The position numbers were made by a program, and so were the translations under genes. The notes beneath the pieces were generated by a model that saw nothing but the letters and a program-made list of their open reading frames with translations, had not been told where the DNA came from and did not search any database. A stretch of 64,000 nt of DNA from VBDM01 sp964430565 (GTDB taxonomy: Bacteria > Pseudomonadota > Gammaproteobacteria > Burkholderiales > SG8-39): contig CAYSFD010000052.1 in assembly GCA_964430565.1 (NCBI GenBank), positions 124,001 to 188,000 on the forward strand. Reading direction: 5' to 3'. This document shows positions 48,627 through 57,170 of the stretch, one piece after another (the first letter of the stretch is position 1; every line of letters begins with the position of its first letter).

Positions 48627-49265
48627 ATGAAGACAGGTGCGCTGGGAATCCTTGCGGTGTTTCTGGCGCTGCAGGCCTGGACGGCGTCGGGCGCCCCGGA
48701 TGAGGACTTTCGCGCCGGTTCCCAGGCCTACCGCCGGGGGGACGTGGTGCAGGCGATGGACCTGCTCAGGAAGTCGGCGGACGCGGAATATGCGCCGGCG
48801 CAGTCGTTGCTCGCATACATCCTCGACAAGTCTGGAGCGAGCGAGGAGGCCGTGGCCTACTACCGCAAGGCAGCGGCCCAGGGCGACGCCGAAGGCGAAT
48901 TCGGTCTGGGGTCGATGTATGCCGCAGGCGAGGGCGTCAAGCGCGACCTCGCGGAGGCGCGCAAGTGGATAACGCTGGCCGCCGAGAAGGGACACGCCGG
49001 GGCGGTCAATACTCTCGCACTTGCCTATATCAAGAGCGACCTCGGAATCGAAGAGACGCAGCGTAAGGGCGACGAGGCCTTGCGGTGGGTGCGCCGCGCC
49101 TCCGATTCGGGATATCTGCCGGCGATGGAGCACCTGGCGCTCGCGTATCGAACCGGAGCGCACGGGCTTGAGGTTGACGTCAGGGAGGCCGACGCACTGG
49201 ATGCCAGGGTGCGCGCGGCGCGGGGCGCGGACAAGCGCGCGTCGAAAAGGAAGGACAGGAGATGA
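48627..49265 (+). CDS. Secreted Sel1-repeat protein
   Basis: A 212 aa exported protein (signal peptide cleaved near TASGAP) with four or so Sel1/TPR-like repeats (APAQSLLAYILDKSGASEEA, AEGEFGLGSMYAAGEGVKRD, AMEHLALAYRTGAHG) and a basic tail. Such proteins serve as protein-binding scaffolds. It starts 63 bases after the response regulator and is followed, one base on, by a monoheme cytochrome gene. Confidence 0.85.
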   Translation: MKTGALGILAVFLALQAWTASGAPDEDFRAGSQAYRRGDVVQAMDLLRKSADAEYAPAQSLLAYILDKSGASEEAVAYYRKAAAQGDAEGEFGLGSMYAAGEGVKRDLAEARKWITLAAEKGHAGAVNTLALAYIKSDLGIEETQRKGDEALRWVRRASDSGYLPAMEHLALAYRTGAHGLEVDVREADALDARVRAARGADKRASKRKDRR

Positions 49266-49266
49266 A

Positions 49267-49665
49267 ATGAGGGAACGCAAATCAAGTCTCGGTGTGACCG
49301 AGGGCCTGCGGAATCGGGTGGGCGGCGAACCGTGCGTCCGATGGACGGCACGCACCTTGACGTTCGTGAGGGACGTCGCGGCGACGGGTCTGATGGCGCT
49401 GGTCGCCGCTGCTCCCGCGCCCGCTGCCGACGTCATCCGCGGTGCGCAGGTCTATGCGCGACATTGTTCCGCCTGCCACGGGCCCAGGGGGATGAGCGCG
49501 ATGCCCGGAGCGCCGCATCTCGCGCGGGGCGAGCGCCTTCTGCAATCCGACACGGCGCTGCTTGCTTCGCTGAAGGCCGGCAAGAACGCGATGCCCGCTT
49601 ATGTCGGCGTTCTTACCGACCGCGAGATTCTCGACGTTATTGCCTATAGCCGTACGCTGCGCTGA
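49267..49665 (+). CDS. Small monoheme cytochrome c
   Basis: A 132 aa class I cytochrome with one heme motif (CSACH) and a distal Met in GKNAMPAYVG. A long basic N-terminus precedes the signal segment (ATGLMALVAAAPAPAAD). It would act as a soluble periplasmic electron carrier. Its ATG follows the Sel1 stop by one base. Confidence 0.85.
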   Translation: MRERKSSLGVTEGLRNRVGGEPCVRWTARTLTFVRDVAATGLMALVAAAPAPAADVIRGAQVYARHCSACHGPRGMSAMPGAPHLARGERLLQSDTALLASLKAGKNAMPAYVGVLTDREILDVIAYSRTLR

Positions 49666-49705
49666 GCCGGCGATCGATGTCTTGCACAGAGAACACCCTG
49701 CAATC

Positions 49706-50500
49706 ATGCTGAGAACCCTCAACTGGAATCTGATCGGGCTGCTGCTTTGCGCGGGGCTGGTTCTTGCGTCGCCCGATTCCGCCGGCGCTGCGGACCTCAC
49801 CCTCGCACAGGCGATCAACAAATCCGGCCGCCAGCGCATGCTGACGCAGCGCATCATCAAGGCCTACGCCCAGGTCGGCCAGGGAATAACGCCCGAGGTC
49901 TCGCGGCGTCAGCTCGATGACGCGGTACGGCTTTTCGAGGCGCAGCTCATGGAGCTGCGAAGATTCATCAGCGACCCTAACGGCCGGCAGCACATCACCC
50001 GCCTGGAAAAGTTGTGGGGACCGTTCAAGTCGGTCGCAACCGGGGCCGTCGACCGCAAGGGCGCCGAGCAATTGCTCGCCATGGAGGACGGGCTGGTCGC
50101 CGCCGCCCACGGACTGACGGTGGAGCTGCAGAATCGCTCCGGGTCGCCCGCGGGGCGACTGGTCAACATCGCCGGCCGGCAGCGCATGCTTTCCCAGCGC
50201 CTCGCCAAGTATTACCTGCTGCGCGCCTGGGGAGTGGATTCACCCTCCATGCGCCGGGAGATGGACTCGGCTCGCACCGAGTTCGACGGCGCGCTGGCGT
50301 TGCTGCGGTCCGCGCCGGAGAATACGGCCGAGATCCAGAAGGAGCTCGATGCCGTAGCCGTGCAGTGGGAATGGTTCCAGAGCGCCCTGGGGCTCGAGGG
50401 TGCCGCATCCTATGGCCTGATCGTGGTCCACGCGAGCGACGCCATACTCGGCGGCATGGAGCTTGTCACGGAAATGTACGAACGGCTGGCGACGCGGTAG
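49706..50500 (+). CDS. Secreted protein with two PilJ/NarX-type sensor domains
   Basis: A 264 aa exported protein (signal near AGAAD) made of two repeats of the PF13675-type domain: INKSGRQRMLTQRIIKAY (about residues 36-53) and VNIAGRQRMLSQRLAKYY (about residues 150-167). The GRQRMLSQR core is the same as the P-box of NarX/NarQ nitrate sensors. With no kinase or methyl-accepting domain attached, it may be a soluble sensor partner for one of the neighbouring kinases, possibly for an anion. Confidence 0.85.
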   Translation: MLRTLNWNLIGLLLCAGLVLASPDSAGAADLTLAQAINKSGRQRMLTQRIIKAYAQVGQGITPEVSRRQLDDAVRLFEAQLMELRRFISDPNGRQHITRLEKLWGPFKSVATGAVDRKGAEQLLAMEDGLVAAAHGLTVELQNRSGSPAGRLVNIAGRQRMLSQRLAKYYLLRAWGVDSPSMRREMDSARTEFDGALALLRSAPENTAEIQKELDAVAVQWEWFQSALGLEGAASYGLIVVHASDAILGGMELVTEMYERLATR

Positions 50501-50566
50501 CGGCCCGGCCCGAACAAGCCGCTGCGACGCGCCCGCCTTGGCGGTGGGCAAAATCGTCAATCGGGG

Positions 50567-52261
50567 CTATGTCTTTCCCGGTTCCGGCTCGAGCCCTGGC
50601 AGAACCACTTCGATGACGCCGTCGGTCGCGACGAGCCGGCCGCCCATACCCGCCAAGCGGCGCCGTGTCGACATCATCCGTGAATCGGCACGCTCGTCGG
50701 CCGGGAACCGGCTGGCGGAGGCCGCGTCGCAACCGATGAGGATCAATACGTCCGCGCCTCGCGTCCGGGTTTCGACCGAGATGCGCCTTGGCGCCTGCCG
50801 CCGCCCTCCGTCGTCTTCCACGCAGGCTTGCAGCAGATTCATGAGGGCTTCGGTCAGGTGGTCGGCAACAATGACCCGGGCGGGCAGCTCGGCACCGGGG
50901 AAGAACTCGATAGCCGTAGCGCGAAAGCGATTGTCGAAACTCAGGAAGTCGCAGACCGCTTTCACAATCCCGTTGACCTCGACCGGTTCGAGCGTTTCGC
51001 CGCGCGCGGCCGCGAAATCCGCGATCTGCCGCGTCTTGTCGGAAATTCTCTGGACCTGCTCCAGGATGACCTCCGGCCTGAAATCGCGGAAGTCTCCCTT
51101 CCCTTTCTGGTCGGCAATGTTCTCGGCAATCGCCGTGATCGTCGCCAAGGGATTGCCGATTTCGTGTGCGACGGTGGACGCCATGGTGGCAAGCGCGGAC
51201 ATCTTCTCCCTATGCCATCGCTCCTCGCGCCGGATCAACTGCTCCCGGGCGGCCGCTTGCGCGTCGATGATGCGCTGCGCGTAACGCACGATGAAAAGCA
51301 GCACGAAATACAGCGCCGCCAGGAGCGCGCCTACGATCGAAACCAGCACGTACGAGCTCGCATCGACCTTGCCCTGGTTGTCGGCCGCCACCTGTGCAAG
51401 TCTTGCCTGATTCAATGCGGACCGCTGCGCGACCTCCGCGGAAGCGCTGTTGATCTTCTGGATCAGCGACGTAACGTCCGAGTAGATCTCGAATACGCCG
51501 ATGACCTTCGAGCCGCCGCGGGCGAACACGGGGATGTAGCTCGAGATGAGGTCGCGGTCCTCGACCACGCCCTCAAAGGCGCTGAACGTGTCGCGATGAG
51601 TCAGCTCGCTCGCCGGCTGGCCGTTGACCGCGCTCCGCCAGCCCTGGTTGCCCCGTTTGTCCTCCCCGGTTTGGTCGCGCTCCGACGAATACACGGTGAT
51701 CCCGCGCAGGTCGAACACCTTGACCTTGAACACGGTGCTGCTTCTCATCGTCTCCCCGACCTTGGCGTCGAGCGCCCGGAACTCGGGGATCGCCATGATC
51801 CTCTTTCCCACTTCGGCAAAGCACGCAAGCGTCGCGCTTGCCCCGGCGGCGGCGTTCCTCGCGTCGTTGCCGTCGGCGATAGCGCGGCAGTGATCGATCG
51901 GCACCTGCTGTGCTCTCGCGACGAACGGCGCGAAATGCGAAACCCACAGCGCGTTTGCAAGCAGCCGCGCGAGGTTGACGTGCGCGGCCTCGTTCACATG
52001 AAGAAGCTCCCGATGCGCCGCCTCCTCCTGCTGTCTGGCGAAGTCCTTATGCAGTTCCGCGACGAAGATACTCTGATCGAGCTGAACCTGCCGGAAATGC
52101 TCGCTTTCCTTGCGCTCGAGGAAGAAGAGGACGACCGCGACGACCAGAAACGCCACCAGGCTCGTGACGGTGAAGTAGCGGACGAGGTGGAAACCGCGTG
52201 CATCGGCACCCTGCGCGCCAGCGATCTGGCCCGGCGAATTCCCCTTAGCGCGCTGGATCAC
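50567..52261 (-). CDS. Sensor histidine kinase with degenerate ATPase domain
   Basis: A 564 aa membrane protein with two membrane segments (about 30-48 and 305-328) around a Cache-like extracellular domain, then a dimerisation box with the acceptor His intact (TVAHEIGNPLATI), closely similar to that of the kinase at 45663. The ATPase part is eroded: NLLINA is replaced by NLLQAC, and neither DxGxG nor GxGLGL can be found (ILIGCDAASASRFPAD at that place). It can hardly bind ATP normally, so it may be a phosphatase or a trans-phosphorylated partner. The start is GTG at 52261. Confidence 0.82.
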   Translation of the reverse strand: MIQRAKGNSPGQIAGAQGADARGFHLVRYFTVTSLVAFLVVAVVLFFLERKESEHFRQVQLDQSIFVAELHKDFARQQEEAAHRELLHVNEAAHVNLARLLANALWVSHFAPFVARAQQVPIDHCRAIADGNDARNAAAGASATLACFAEVGKRIMAIPEFRALDAKVGETMRSSTVFKVKVFDLRGITVYSSERDQTGEDKRGNQGWRSAVNGQPASELTHRDTFSAFEGVVEDRDLISSYIPVFARGGSKVIGVFEIYSDVTSLIQKINSASAEVAQRSALNQARLAQVAADNQGKVDASSYVLVSIVGALLAALYFVLLFIVRYAQRIIDAQAAAREQLIRREERWHREKMSALATMASTVAHEIGNPLATITAIAENIADQKGKGDFRDFRPEVILEQVQRISDKTRQIADFAAARGETLEPVEVNGIVKAVCDFLSFDNRFRATAIEFFPGAELPARVIVADHLTEALMNLLQACVEDDGGRRQAPRRISVETRTRGADVLILIGCDAASASRFPADERADSRMMSTRRRLAGMGGRLVATDGVIEVVLPGLEPEPGKT

Positions 52262-52342
52262 GCTTCATCCTTCGTGTGCACCGGTGGCGTTGGGGCGATC
52301 ATTACGGCCCGAAGTCTTCATGCCGCTCCTCGGTCTAAGCCC

Positions 52343-52382
52343 ACGAAAACGCCCTCGCTGAATGTCATCGGAGACGATGAAG
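52343..52382. repeat. Right copy of the 40-41 bp direct repeat
   Basis: ACGAAAACGCC, GAATGTCATC and GAGACGATGAAG in the same order and orientation as at 27876-27916, with three substitutions and one missing base. It lies in the space between the degenerate kinase and the sulfur transporter. Confidence 0.7.
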
Positions 52383-52388
52383 CGGCGC

Positions 52389-53504
52389 TCAGAGCTCCTT
52401 CATCAACCGCCAGTACTGGAATTTCAGCGTGAGCGCCGCGCCGGCGACCATTGAGAAAAACGCGAGAAACGAACCGAGTGCAAGCGTCGAGAGACCTGAA
52501 ACGCCCTGACCGATAGTACAGCGGAGTGCGAGCACCCCGCCGAAGCCCATCAGCGCGCCGCCGATCAAGTGGTTGATAAGGTCCCAGGCATCGCGAAAGC
52601 TCTCGAGGCGGAACGATCGGGTCGCAAGCGACCAGGCGAGCGAACCGGCGAACATCCCGAGCACGGTCGCGATGCCAAAAGTCATCACGCGGCTCTTGTC
52701 GCTCCACAAGAGAAAAAGCTCCAGAAAATAGGCCTGCGGCGCAACGAAGGACAACGATTCCATGCGGCCCGAGTTCGTGGCGAGGAACTTCTCTTCGAGT
52801 GTGGACGGATCCTCGGTGAGGTACCCGATGTGCCCCGACAACACCCAGCCGCCGACGACCACGAGACCCACGACCAGTCCGCCGAGCACGTTGTCGAAAG
52901 TCCGAAATTCGCGCGCCTTCAAGACGAATGCGAGCAGACTTGCGGCGATCGCGAGCCCGAGGGTTGCGAGCACGAGTGTCCTGTCGAGATCAAGCGCTCG
53001 GGCGACAAGCGACGGAAGGTCCTGCCTCGTCGCGAGCGTCGCGCCCAGGGGCTCGAACGCCGCCACTCGGAACACACCGAGGATTCCCCTGAGCGTCATG
53101 TAGGCGGTGATCGCCAGCACGATCGCAACGATGAGGGATTTCAGATTTCCGGTGCCGATGCGGATGAGCGTCTTCGAGCCGCAGCCCGAGGCGAGCGTCA
53201 TGCCGATTCCGAACAACGACCCGCCGACAACATAGGAAAACCAGGTGAATCTCGGGGAGGTGTAGATGGTCTTCGAAACATCGATGAGCCCCGAAAGCTG
53301 CAAGGCGCTTGCCCCCGCTGTCGCGACGGCGATGGCGAGCAGCCACATGCGCATGCGGTTCCAGTCGCCCATGTTGACGATGTCCGACACCGCCCCCACG
53401 GTGCAGAAATTCGTCTTGTTGCCCACGGCGCCAAATAGGAAAGCAAGCGCAAAAGCGCCCCACACGACGATCGAGGCGAGGGCTGCCGGGTTGGGTTCGG
53501 TCAT
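52389..53504 (-). CDS. YeeE/YedE-family sulfur-compound transporter
   Basis: A 371 aa inner-membrane protein with about nine or ten hydrophobic segments and conserved Cys in NFCTVGAVSD, LASGCGSKTLIRIGTGN and LRCTIGQGVSGLSTL, the pattern of the YeeE/YedE family that imports thiosulfate (TsuA) or moves sulfur groups. No partner TusA-like gene is visible. A strong GC hairpin (GGCGGC/GCCGCC, about 53522-53542) without a T run lies between cpoB and this gene. Confidence 0.9.
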   Translation of the reverse strand: MTEPNPAALASIVVWGAFALAFLFGAVGNKTNFCTVGAVSDIVNMGDWNRMRMWLLAIAVATAGASALQLSGLIDVSKTIYTSPRFTWFSYVVGGSLFGIGMTLASGCGSKTLIRIGTGNLKSLIVAIVLAITAYMTLRGILGVFRVAAFEPLGATLATRQDLPSLVARALDLDRTLVLATLGLAIAASLLAFVLKAREFRTFDNVLGGLVVGLVVVGGWVLSGHIGYLTEDPSTLEEKFLATNSGRMESLSFVAPQAYFLELFLLWSDKSRVMTFGIATVLGMFAGSLAWSLATRSFRLESFRDAWDLINHLIGGALMGFGGVLALRCTIGQGVSGLSTLALGSFLAFFSMVAGAALTLKFQYWRLMKEL

Positions 53505-53552
53505 GGGCGGTGCGCCACGGGGGCGGCGGCAGTCCGCCGCCGTCCGCCCGCA

Positions 53553-54440
53553 TTACTTGCTTTTCGTCGCGAGCCGCTGCTTGGCCTGCTCGGCCGCCGA
53601 GCTGGAGGGATACTTCTTGACGAGCCCGCGGAGCGTCTCGCGCGCGGCGTTGCTCTGTCCCAGCTCCGACTGCGAGCTTGCGATGTTGAGCAGCGCATCG
53701 GGCGACTTGGAATTCTCGGGCCAGGTCTTGACCACCTTCTGCTGGGCGGCGATGGCGGACTTGTAATCGCGCATCGCGTAATGAGCGTTGCCGATCCAGT
53801 ATTGCGCCGAGGGCACAAGCTCGCTGCTCGAGAAACTGGTCATGAAGCTCTGGAAGCCGGTGATCGCGAGCTGGTAATTGCCGAGCTTGAACTGGTTGAG
53901 CGCGGTCTCGTACGCCTGCTTCTCTGCGGCGGCGTTGCGATCGCCCTGTGTCAGCTTGTCCTGAAGCTGCGACTGGTTCTGCTCGAGTTTTCTCAGCCGG
54001 GTGTCCAGGTCGACGTACAGGTCCTTCTGGCGCCGTTCGAGGGTCTCCGTTTGGTTCGAAAGCACTTCGATCTGCCCGCGCAGTTTTGCGACCTCCTGCT
54101 TGAGCGAATCGAGCAGCTGCACGAGATCCACCGCGCGGTTCTGCCCGGAAGAGTCCATCTGCCCCAGTTTCGCGTCGATCGCCGAGAGGCGCTCCTCGAT
54201 CGACTTGTTGCGGGCGTCGACCTGGTTTCTCAGCTGGATGATCTGCTTGCGTGCCTCCACGTCGTCGAACAGCGCCGCGTGGGCGGCGATCGGAAACAGT
54301 AGGATGACAAACGCAAAGCACCACCCCGCCGGCCGACGCCGGCACCCCTCCTTATCAAGGAGGGGAAAAACAGGTGGCAAGCTAACGCCTACTCCCCTCC
54401 TCGCATGAGGAGGGGTGGCGCGCAGCGCCGGGGTGGTCAT
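53553..54440 (-). CDS. cpoB: Cell division coordinator CpoB (YbgF) with repeat-encoded N-terminal extension
   Basis: CpoB links peptidoglycan synthesis and Tol-Pal-driven outer membrane constriction. The signal segment FAFVILLFPIAAHA is followed by a coiled coil (about 60-150) and three TPR motifs (FKLGNYQLAITGFQSFM, AMRDYKSAIAAQQKVV, GQSNAARETLRGLVKKY). The ATG at 54440 directly follows the pal stop region, but then come 39 codons made of two REP-like elements before the signal segment. A TTG at 54380 inside the insert is an alternative start. The insert is in frame, so the native start may be kept with an extended N-terminus. Confidence 0.85.
   Translation of the reverse strand: MTTPALRATPPHARRGVGVSLPPVFPLLDKEGCRRRPAGWCFAFVILLFPIAAHAALFDDVEARKQIIQLRNQVDARNKSIEERLSAIDAKLGQMDSSGQNRAVDLVQLLDSLKQEVAKLRGQIEVLSNQTETLERRQKDLYVDLDTRLRKLEQNQSQLQDKLTQGDRNAAAEKQAYETALNQFKLGNYQLAITGFQSFMTSFSSSELVPSAQYWIGNAHYAMRDYKSAIAAQQKVVKTWPENSKSPDALLNIASSQSELGQSNAARETLRGLVKKYPSSSAAEQAKQRLATKSK
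54320..54437. repeat. REP-like repeat pair inserted at the start of cpoB
   Basis: A reverse copy (54320-54365, CCGGC-type hairpin) and a forward copy (54394-54437, GGCGC-type). The outer edge (GGGGTGGT) touches the cpoB ATG (complement of 54438-54440) directly. The insert is 117 or 118 bp, and the cpoB frame runs through it without a stop. Confidence 0.9.
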
Positions 54441-54445
54441 GCCTT

Positions 54446-54973
54446 TCAAAACTCGCCGCTGTAGAGCATGTCGCTGCGGCGGTTTTGCGACCAGCATCCC
54501 TCGCTATGGTCGTTGCAGCGCGGCTTTTCCTCGCCGAGACTGACCGATTCAACCTGCGACTCGCTTGCCCCCATCAGCATGAGCATGCGCTTGACGCCCT
54601 CGGCGCGCCGCTGCCCGAGAGCGATGTTGTATTCCCGGCTGCCGCGCTCGTCGCAGTTGCCCTGAACGAGCATCTTGGTCCCGCGACGCTCGGCGAGATA
54701 CTTGCCGTGCGCCTGCAGAATCGGACGGTACTCGTCCTTGATATCCGACTTGTCGAGCTCATAGAAGACCGAGCGCTTCGACAGGGCGCTGCTCGGGTCC
54801 TTCAGCGGGCTCCCGACCGTCACAGGAACCGGACTCGTCGTCACCGACGATCCGGGTGAAGGCTTCTGCCCCGGGGCCGCTACCGGCGCGGGCGCGCCTT
54901 CGGGTTCGATGGGCGTGCTGGCGCACCCGTAGAGCAACGCCAACGCCAGGGCGGAGAACAATGTTTTCTTCAT
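54446..54973 (-). CDS. pal: Peptidoglycan-associated lipoprotein Pal
   Basis: Pal (175 aa) anchors the outer membrane to peptidoglycan as part of Tol-Pal. It has a lipoprotein signal (ALALLYGCAS), a Pro-rich linker and an OmpA-like domain (VFYELDKSDIKDEYR, GNCDERGSREYNIALGQRRAEGVK). A near-perfect ribosome site AAAGGAGATTGTC precedes the ATG at 54973. tolB lies 165 bases upstream, an unusually long gap, which may hold a separate pal promoter. Confidence 0.95.
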   Translation of the reverse strand: MKKTLFSALALALLYGCASTPIEPEGAPAPVAAPGQKPSPGSSVTTSPVPVTVGSPLKDPSSALSKRSVFYELDKSDIKDEYRPILQAHGKYLAERRGTKMLVQGNCDERGSREYNIALGQRRAEGVKRMLMLMGASESQVESVSLGEEKPRCNDHSEGCWSQNRRSDMLYSGEF

Positions 54974-55137
54974 GACAATCTCCTTTAGAGTGCTAACAAA
55001 ACGAGGGATAAGGTTCCCTCACGCTCCCCTGGAACCCGTTACAAAACCCCTAATATCCCCTCTAAGCCCCGTTCATTTCAAGCAACTTTGAAACGGACTT
55101 CTGGATTACTGCCGGGACGCTCATTGTATTTGGCCTC

Positions 55138-56418
55138 TTAATTGGCCGGGTACGGACCCCAGGACGGCTCGCGGACATCTGCCTCCTGCAGGGAAAGCCG
55201 TTGCTTCACGCGACCGTCGCTCGACACCGCGGCGAGCACGCCGCGGTTGTCGACGTCGGTAGCGTAAAGAATCATCCGCCCGTTCGGCGCAATGCTGGGG
55301 GACTCGTCGCGCTGACCGTCGGTCAAAGCCTGCGTCTGCCGGTTCTGGAGGTCCATCGCCATCAACTGGAAGCGCCCGCTGCTGCGCGCGACGTAGATAA
55401 GCGTCCGCCCGTCCGGACTGACGCGCGGGGACACATTGTAGTCGCCCTGAAAGGTGACGCGCTGTTGCTCTGCACCGTTTGCCGCCATGCGATAAATCTG
55501 CGGGCTGCCTCCCCGGTCGGAGGTGAAGTAGATGAATTGACCGTCGGGCGTGAAAAATGGTTCCGTGTCTATGGAAGAACCGGAAGATGTAATCCGCCGC
55601 AGTCCGCTGCCGTCGGCGTTCATCAGGTAAATCTGGGAGCTGCCATCCTTGGTAAGCACGGCGGCCAGTTGCTTGCCATCCGGCGACCAGGCCGGCGCGC
55701 TGTTCGAGCCCCTGTAGTTCGCCACCGGCGCCGGCGGCTGCGTGGCGGAGAGGTGCTGGACGAAAAGGACCGGCTTCTTGTTCTGGAACGAGACGTAGGC
55801 CATTCGCGTCCCGTCCGGCGACCAGGCCGGCGAGATGATCGGCTCGGTGGAAGTCACGATCGACCGGGCGCCATGCCCGTCTGCATCGGCGACGCGCAAT
55901 TCGAAGCGCGTGCCCTGCTTGACTACATAAGCAATCCTGGTGCTGAACACACCGCGCTCACCGGTGAGCTTTTCGTAAATGATGTCGGCGATCTTGTGCG
56001 CGGCGACCCGGATCTGCGCGGCGTTCAGCGTAACGTCGAATTCAGCCAGAAGCACCTGCTTCGGGACGTCGAGCAGACGAAAGCGCACTTCGAACCGTCC
56101 GTCGGGAAGTTTCCGCATCCGGCCGATGACGAGGGCGTCGGCAAGGCGGTTCTTCCATTCGCCAAAATCGACCTGGGAAATTTCGCTCGGCAGTGGATTG
56201 ATCCCCCCGACGAAAAGCGAGCGAAAGCGGCCGCTGCGCGAGAGGTCTTGCTCGACGATGTCCGTGACGTTCTGGGGCAGCGCCGACTCCCCCACGAACG
56301 GAAGCACCGCGATCGGGATCTGGTTGGCGCCGCCGCCGGTGATCTCGATGGTGAGCTGGGCGCGAGCCGGGAAGGCAACCAACAAGAACGCGGCAAGAAG
56401 TATCGCGAGTTTCTGCAT
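55138..56418 (-). CDS. tolB: Tol-Pal system protein TolB
   Basis: TolB (426 aa from this start) is a periplasmic protein with an N-terminal alpha/beta domain and a six-bladed propeller that binds Pal. The signal peptide MQKLAILLAAFLLVAFPARA gives the start at 56418; an upstream ATG at 56445 is less suited. Blade repeats such as AWSPDGTRMAYVSFQN, PAWSPDGKQLAAVL, FFTPDGQFIYFTSDRGG and RVSPDGRTLIYVA are clear. It sits between tolA and pal, as usual. Confidence 0.95.
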   Translation of the reverse strand: MQKLAILLAAFLLVAFPARAQLTIEITGGGANQIPIAVLPFVGESALPQNVTDIVEQDLSRSGRFRSLFVGGINPLPSEISQVDFGEWKNRLADALVIGRMRKLPDGRFEVRFRLLDVPKQVLLAEFDVTLNAAQIRVAAHKIADIIYEKLTGERGVFSTRIAYVVKQGTRFELRVADADGHGARSIVTSTEPIISPAWSPDGTRMAYVSFQNKKPVLFVQHLSATQPPAPVANYRGSNSAPAWSPDGKQLAAVLTKDGSSQIYLMNADGSGLRRITSSGSSIDTEPFFTPDGQFIYFTSDRGGSPQIYRMAANGAEQQRVTFQGDYNVSPRVSPDGRTLIYVARSSGRFQLMAMDLQNRQTQALTDGQRDESPSIAPNGRMILYATDVDNRGVLAAVSSDGRVKQRLSLQEADVREPSWGPYPAN

Positions 56419-56456
56419 GCTTTCTTGGGACAAGTATACCTTCATCGTCCCTCGTT

Positions 56457-57170
56457 CTACTCCTGCGGCGTGAATTTCAGTATCAGCTCGCGCCTGAACT
56501 GATCAGAGCGCTCTGGCTTGGGCAGAGGCGAGCTTTTCCAGATCGCCCTCTCGACCGCCTGGTCGTAGGCCTCGTGGCCGCTCGGTGTTCTCAGCTTGAC
56601 GGAAAGGACTTGTCCCGTGGGGATCTGCACGACGTCGAAGATCGCCTCCGGATTCCCCCTGATCTCCGGCGGCAGCACGATGTTGGCCTTGATCATGGAG
56701 CGGATCTTGTCGACGTAGCCGGCATCGGGCGATGCCGCCGCCGAGGGCGTGAACTGCTTCGACGCTTCCTGCTTTTCGCGAGTCTGCTTCAGCGCCCGCT
56801 GCTCCTGCGCGAGCTGCTCCCGGATGAGATTGGTCGTGTCGAATTTGAGCGGCGGATCTTCCTTCGCCGGTTGTTTTTTCGGGGCCTTCTTCTCCCGTTC
56901 TACGACGATGTCCGGCTGTTTCGGCTTGGACTCCATCGGCTTCGGCGGAGGCTTGACCTCGGGTTTGGGCTCGATCTTCGGCTCGGGCTTCGGCTGGGGC
57001 GGCTCGATCGCCGGCAACTGGTTCCAGAGCTCGACCACCATCGCGTCCGGATGCTTCGCCTGCCAGCGCAAGCCGAAAACCAGCACCACAAGAAACACGG
57101 CATGCACCAGCGCCGACAGCACCGCCGGCGTGGCGCCGCCGGGTTCGTCTGCTGAAATGACGGAGCTCAC
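56457..57170 (-). CDS. tolA: Tol-Pal system protein TolA
   Basis: TolA (237 aa) spans the periplasm and links the TolQR motor to the outer membrane. It has one N-terminal membrane segment (VLSALVHAVFLVVLVFGLRW), a Pro/Lys/Glu-rich linker (PKPEPKIEPKPEVKPPPKP), a short coiled region and a TonB_C-like C-domain (VVQIPTGQVLSVKLRTPSG). It is shorter than E. coli TolA (421 aa), mainly in the helical domain. It overlaps tolR by four bases. Confidence 0.92.
   Translation of the reverse strand: MSSVISADEPGGATPAVLSALVHAVFLVVLVFGLRWQAKHPDAMVVELWNQLPAIEPPQPKPEPKIEPKPEVKPPPKPMESKPKQPDIVVEREKKAPKKQPAKEDPPLKFDTTNLIREQLAQEQRALKQTREKQEASKQFTPSAAASPDAGYVDKIRSMIKANIVLPPEIRGNPEAIFDVVQIPTGQVLSVKLRTPSGHEAYDQAVERAIWKSSPLPKPERSDQFRRELILKFTPQE

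Noticed and set aside
53522..53542. Rho-independent terminator after cpoB
   Set aside because: The GC hairpin is strong but no T run follows on the transcribed strand, so termination cannot be claimed.
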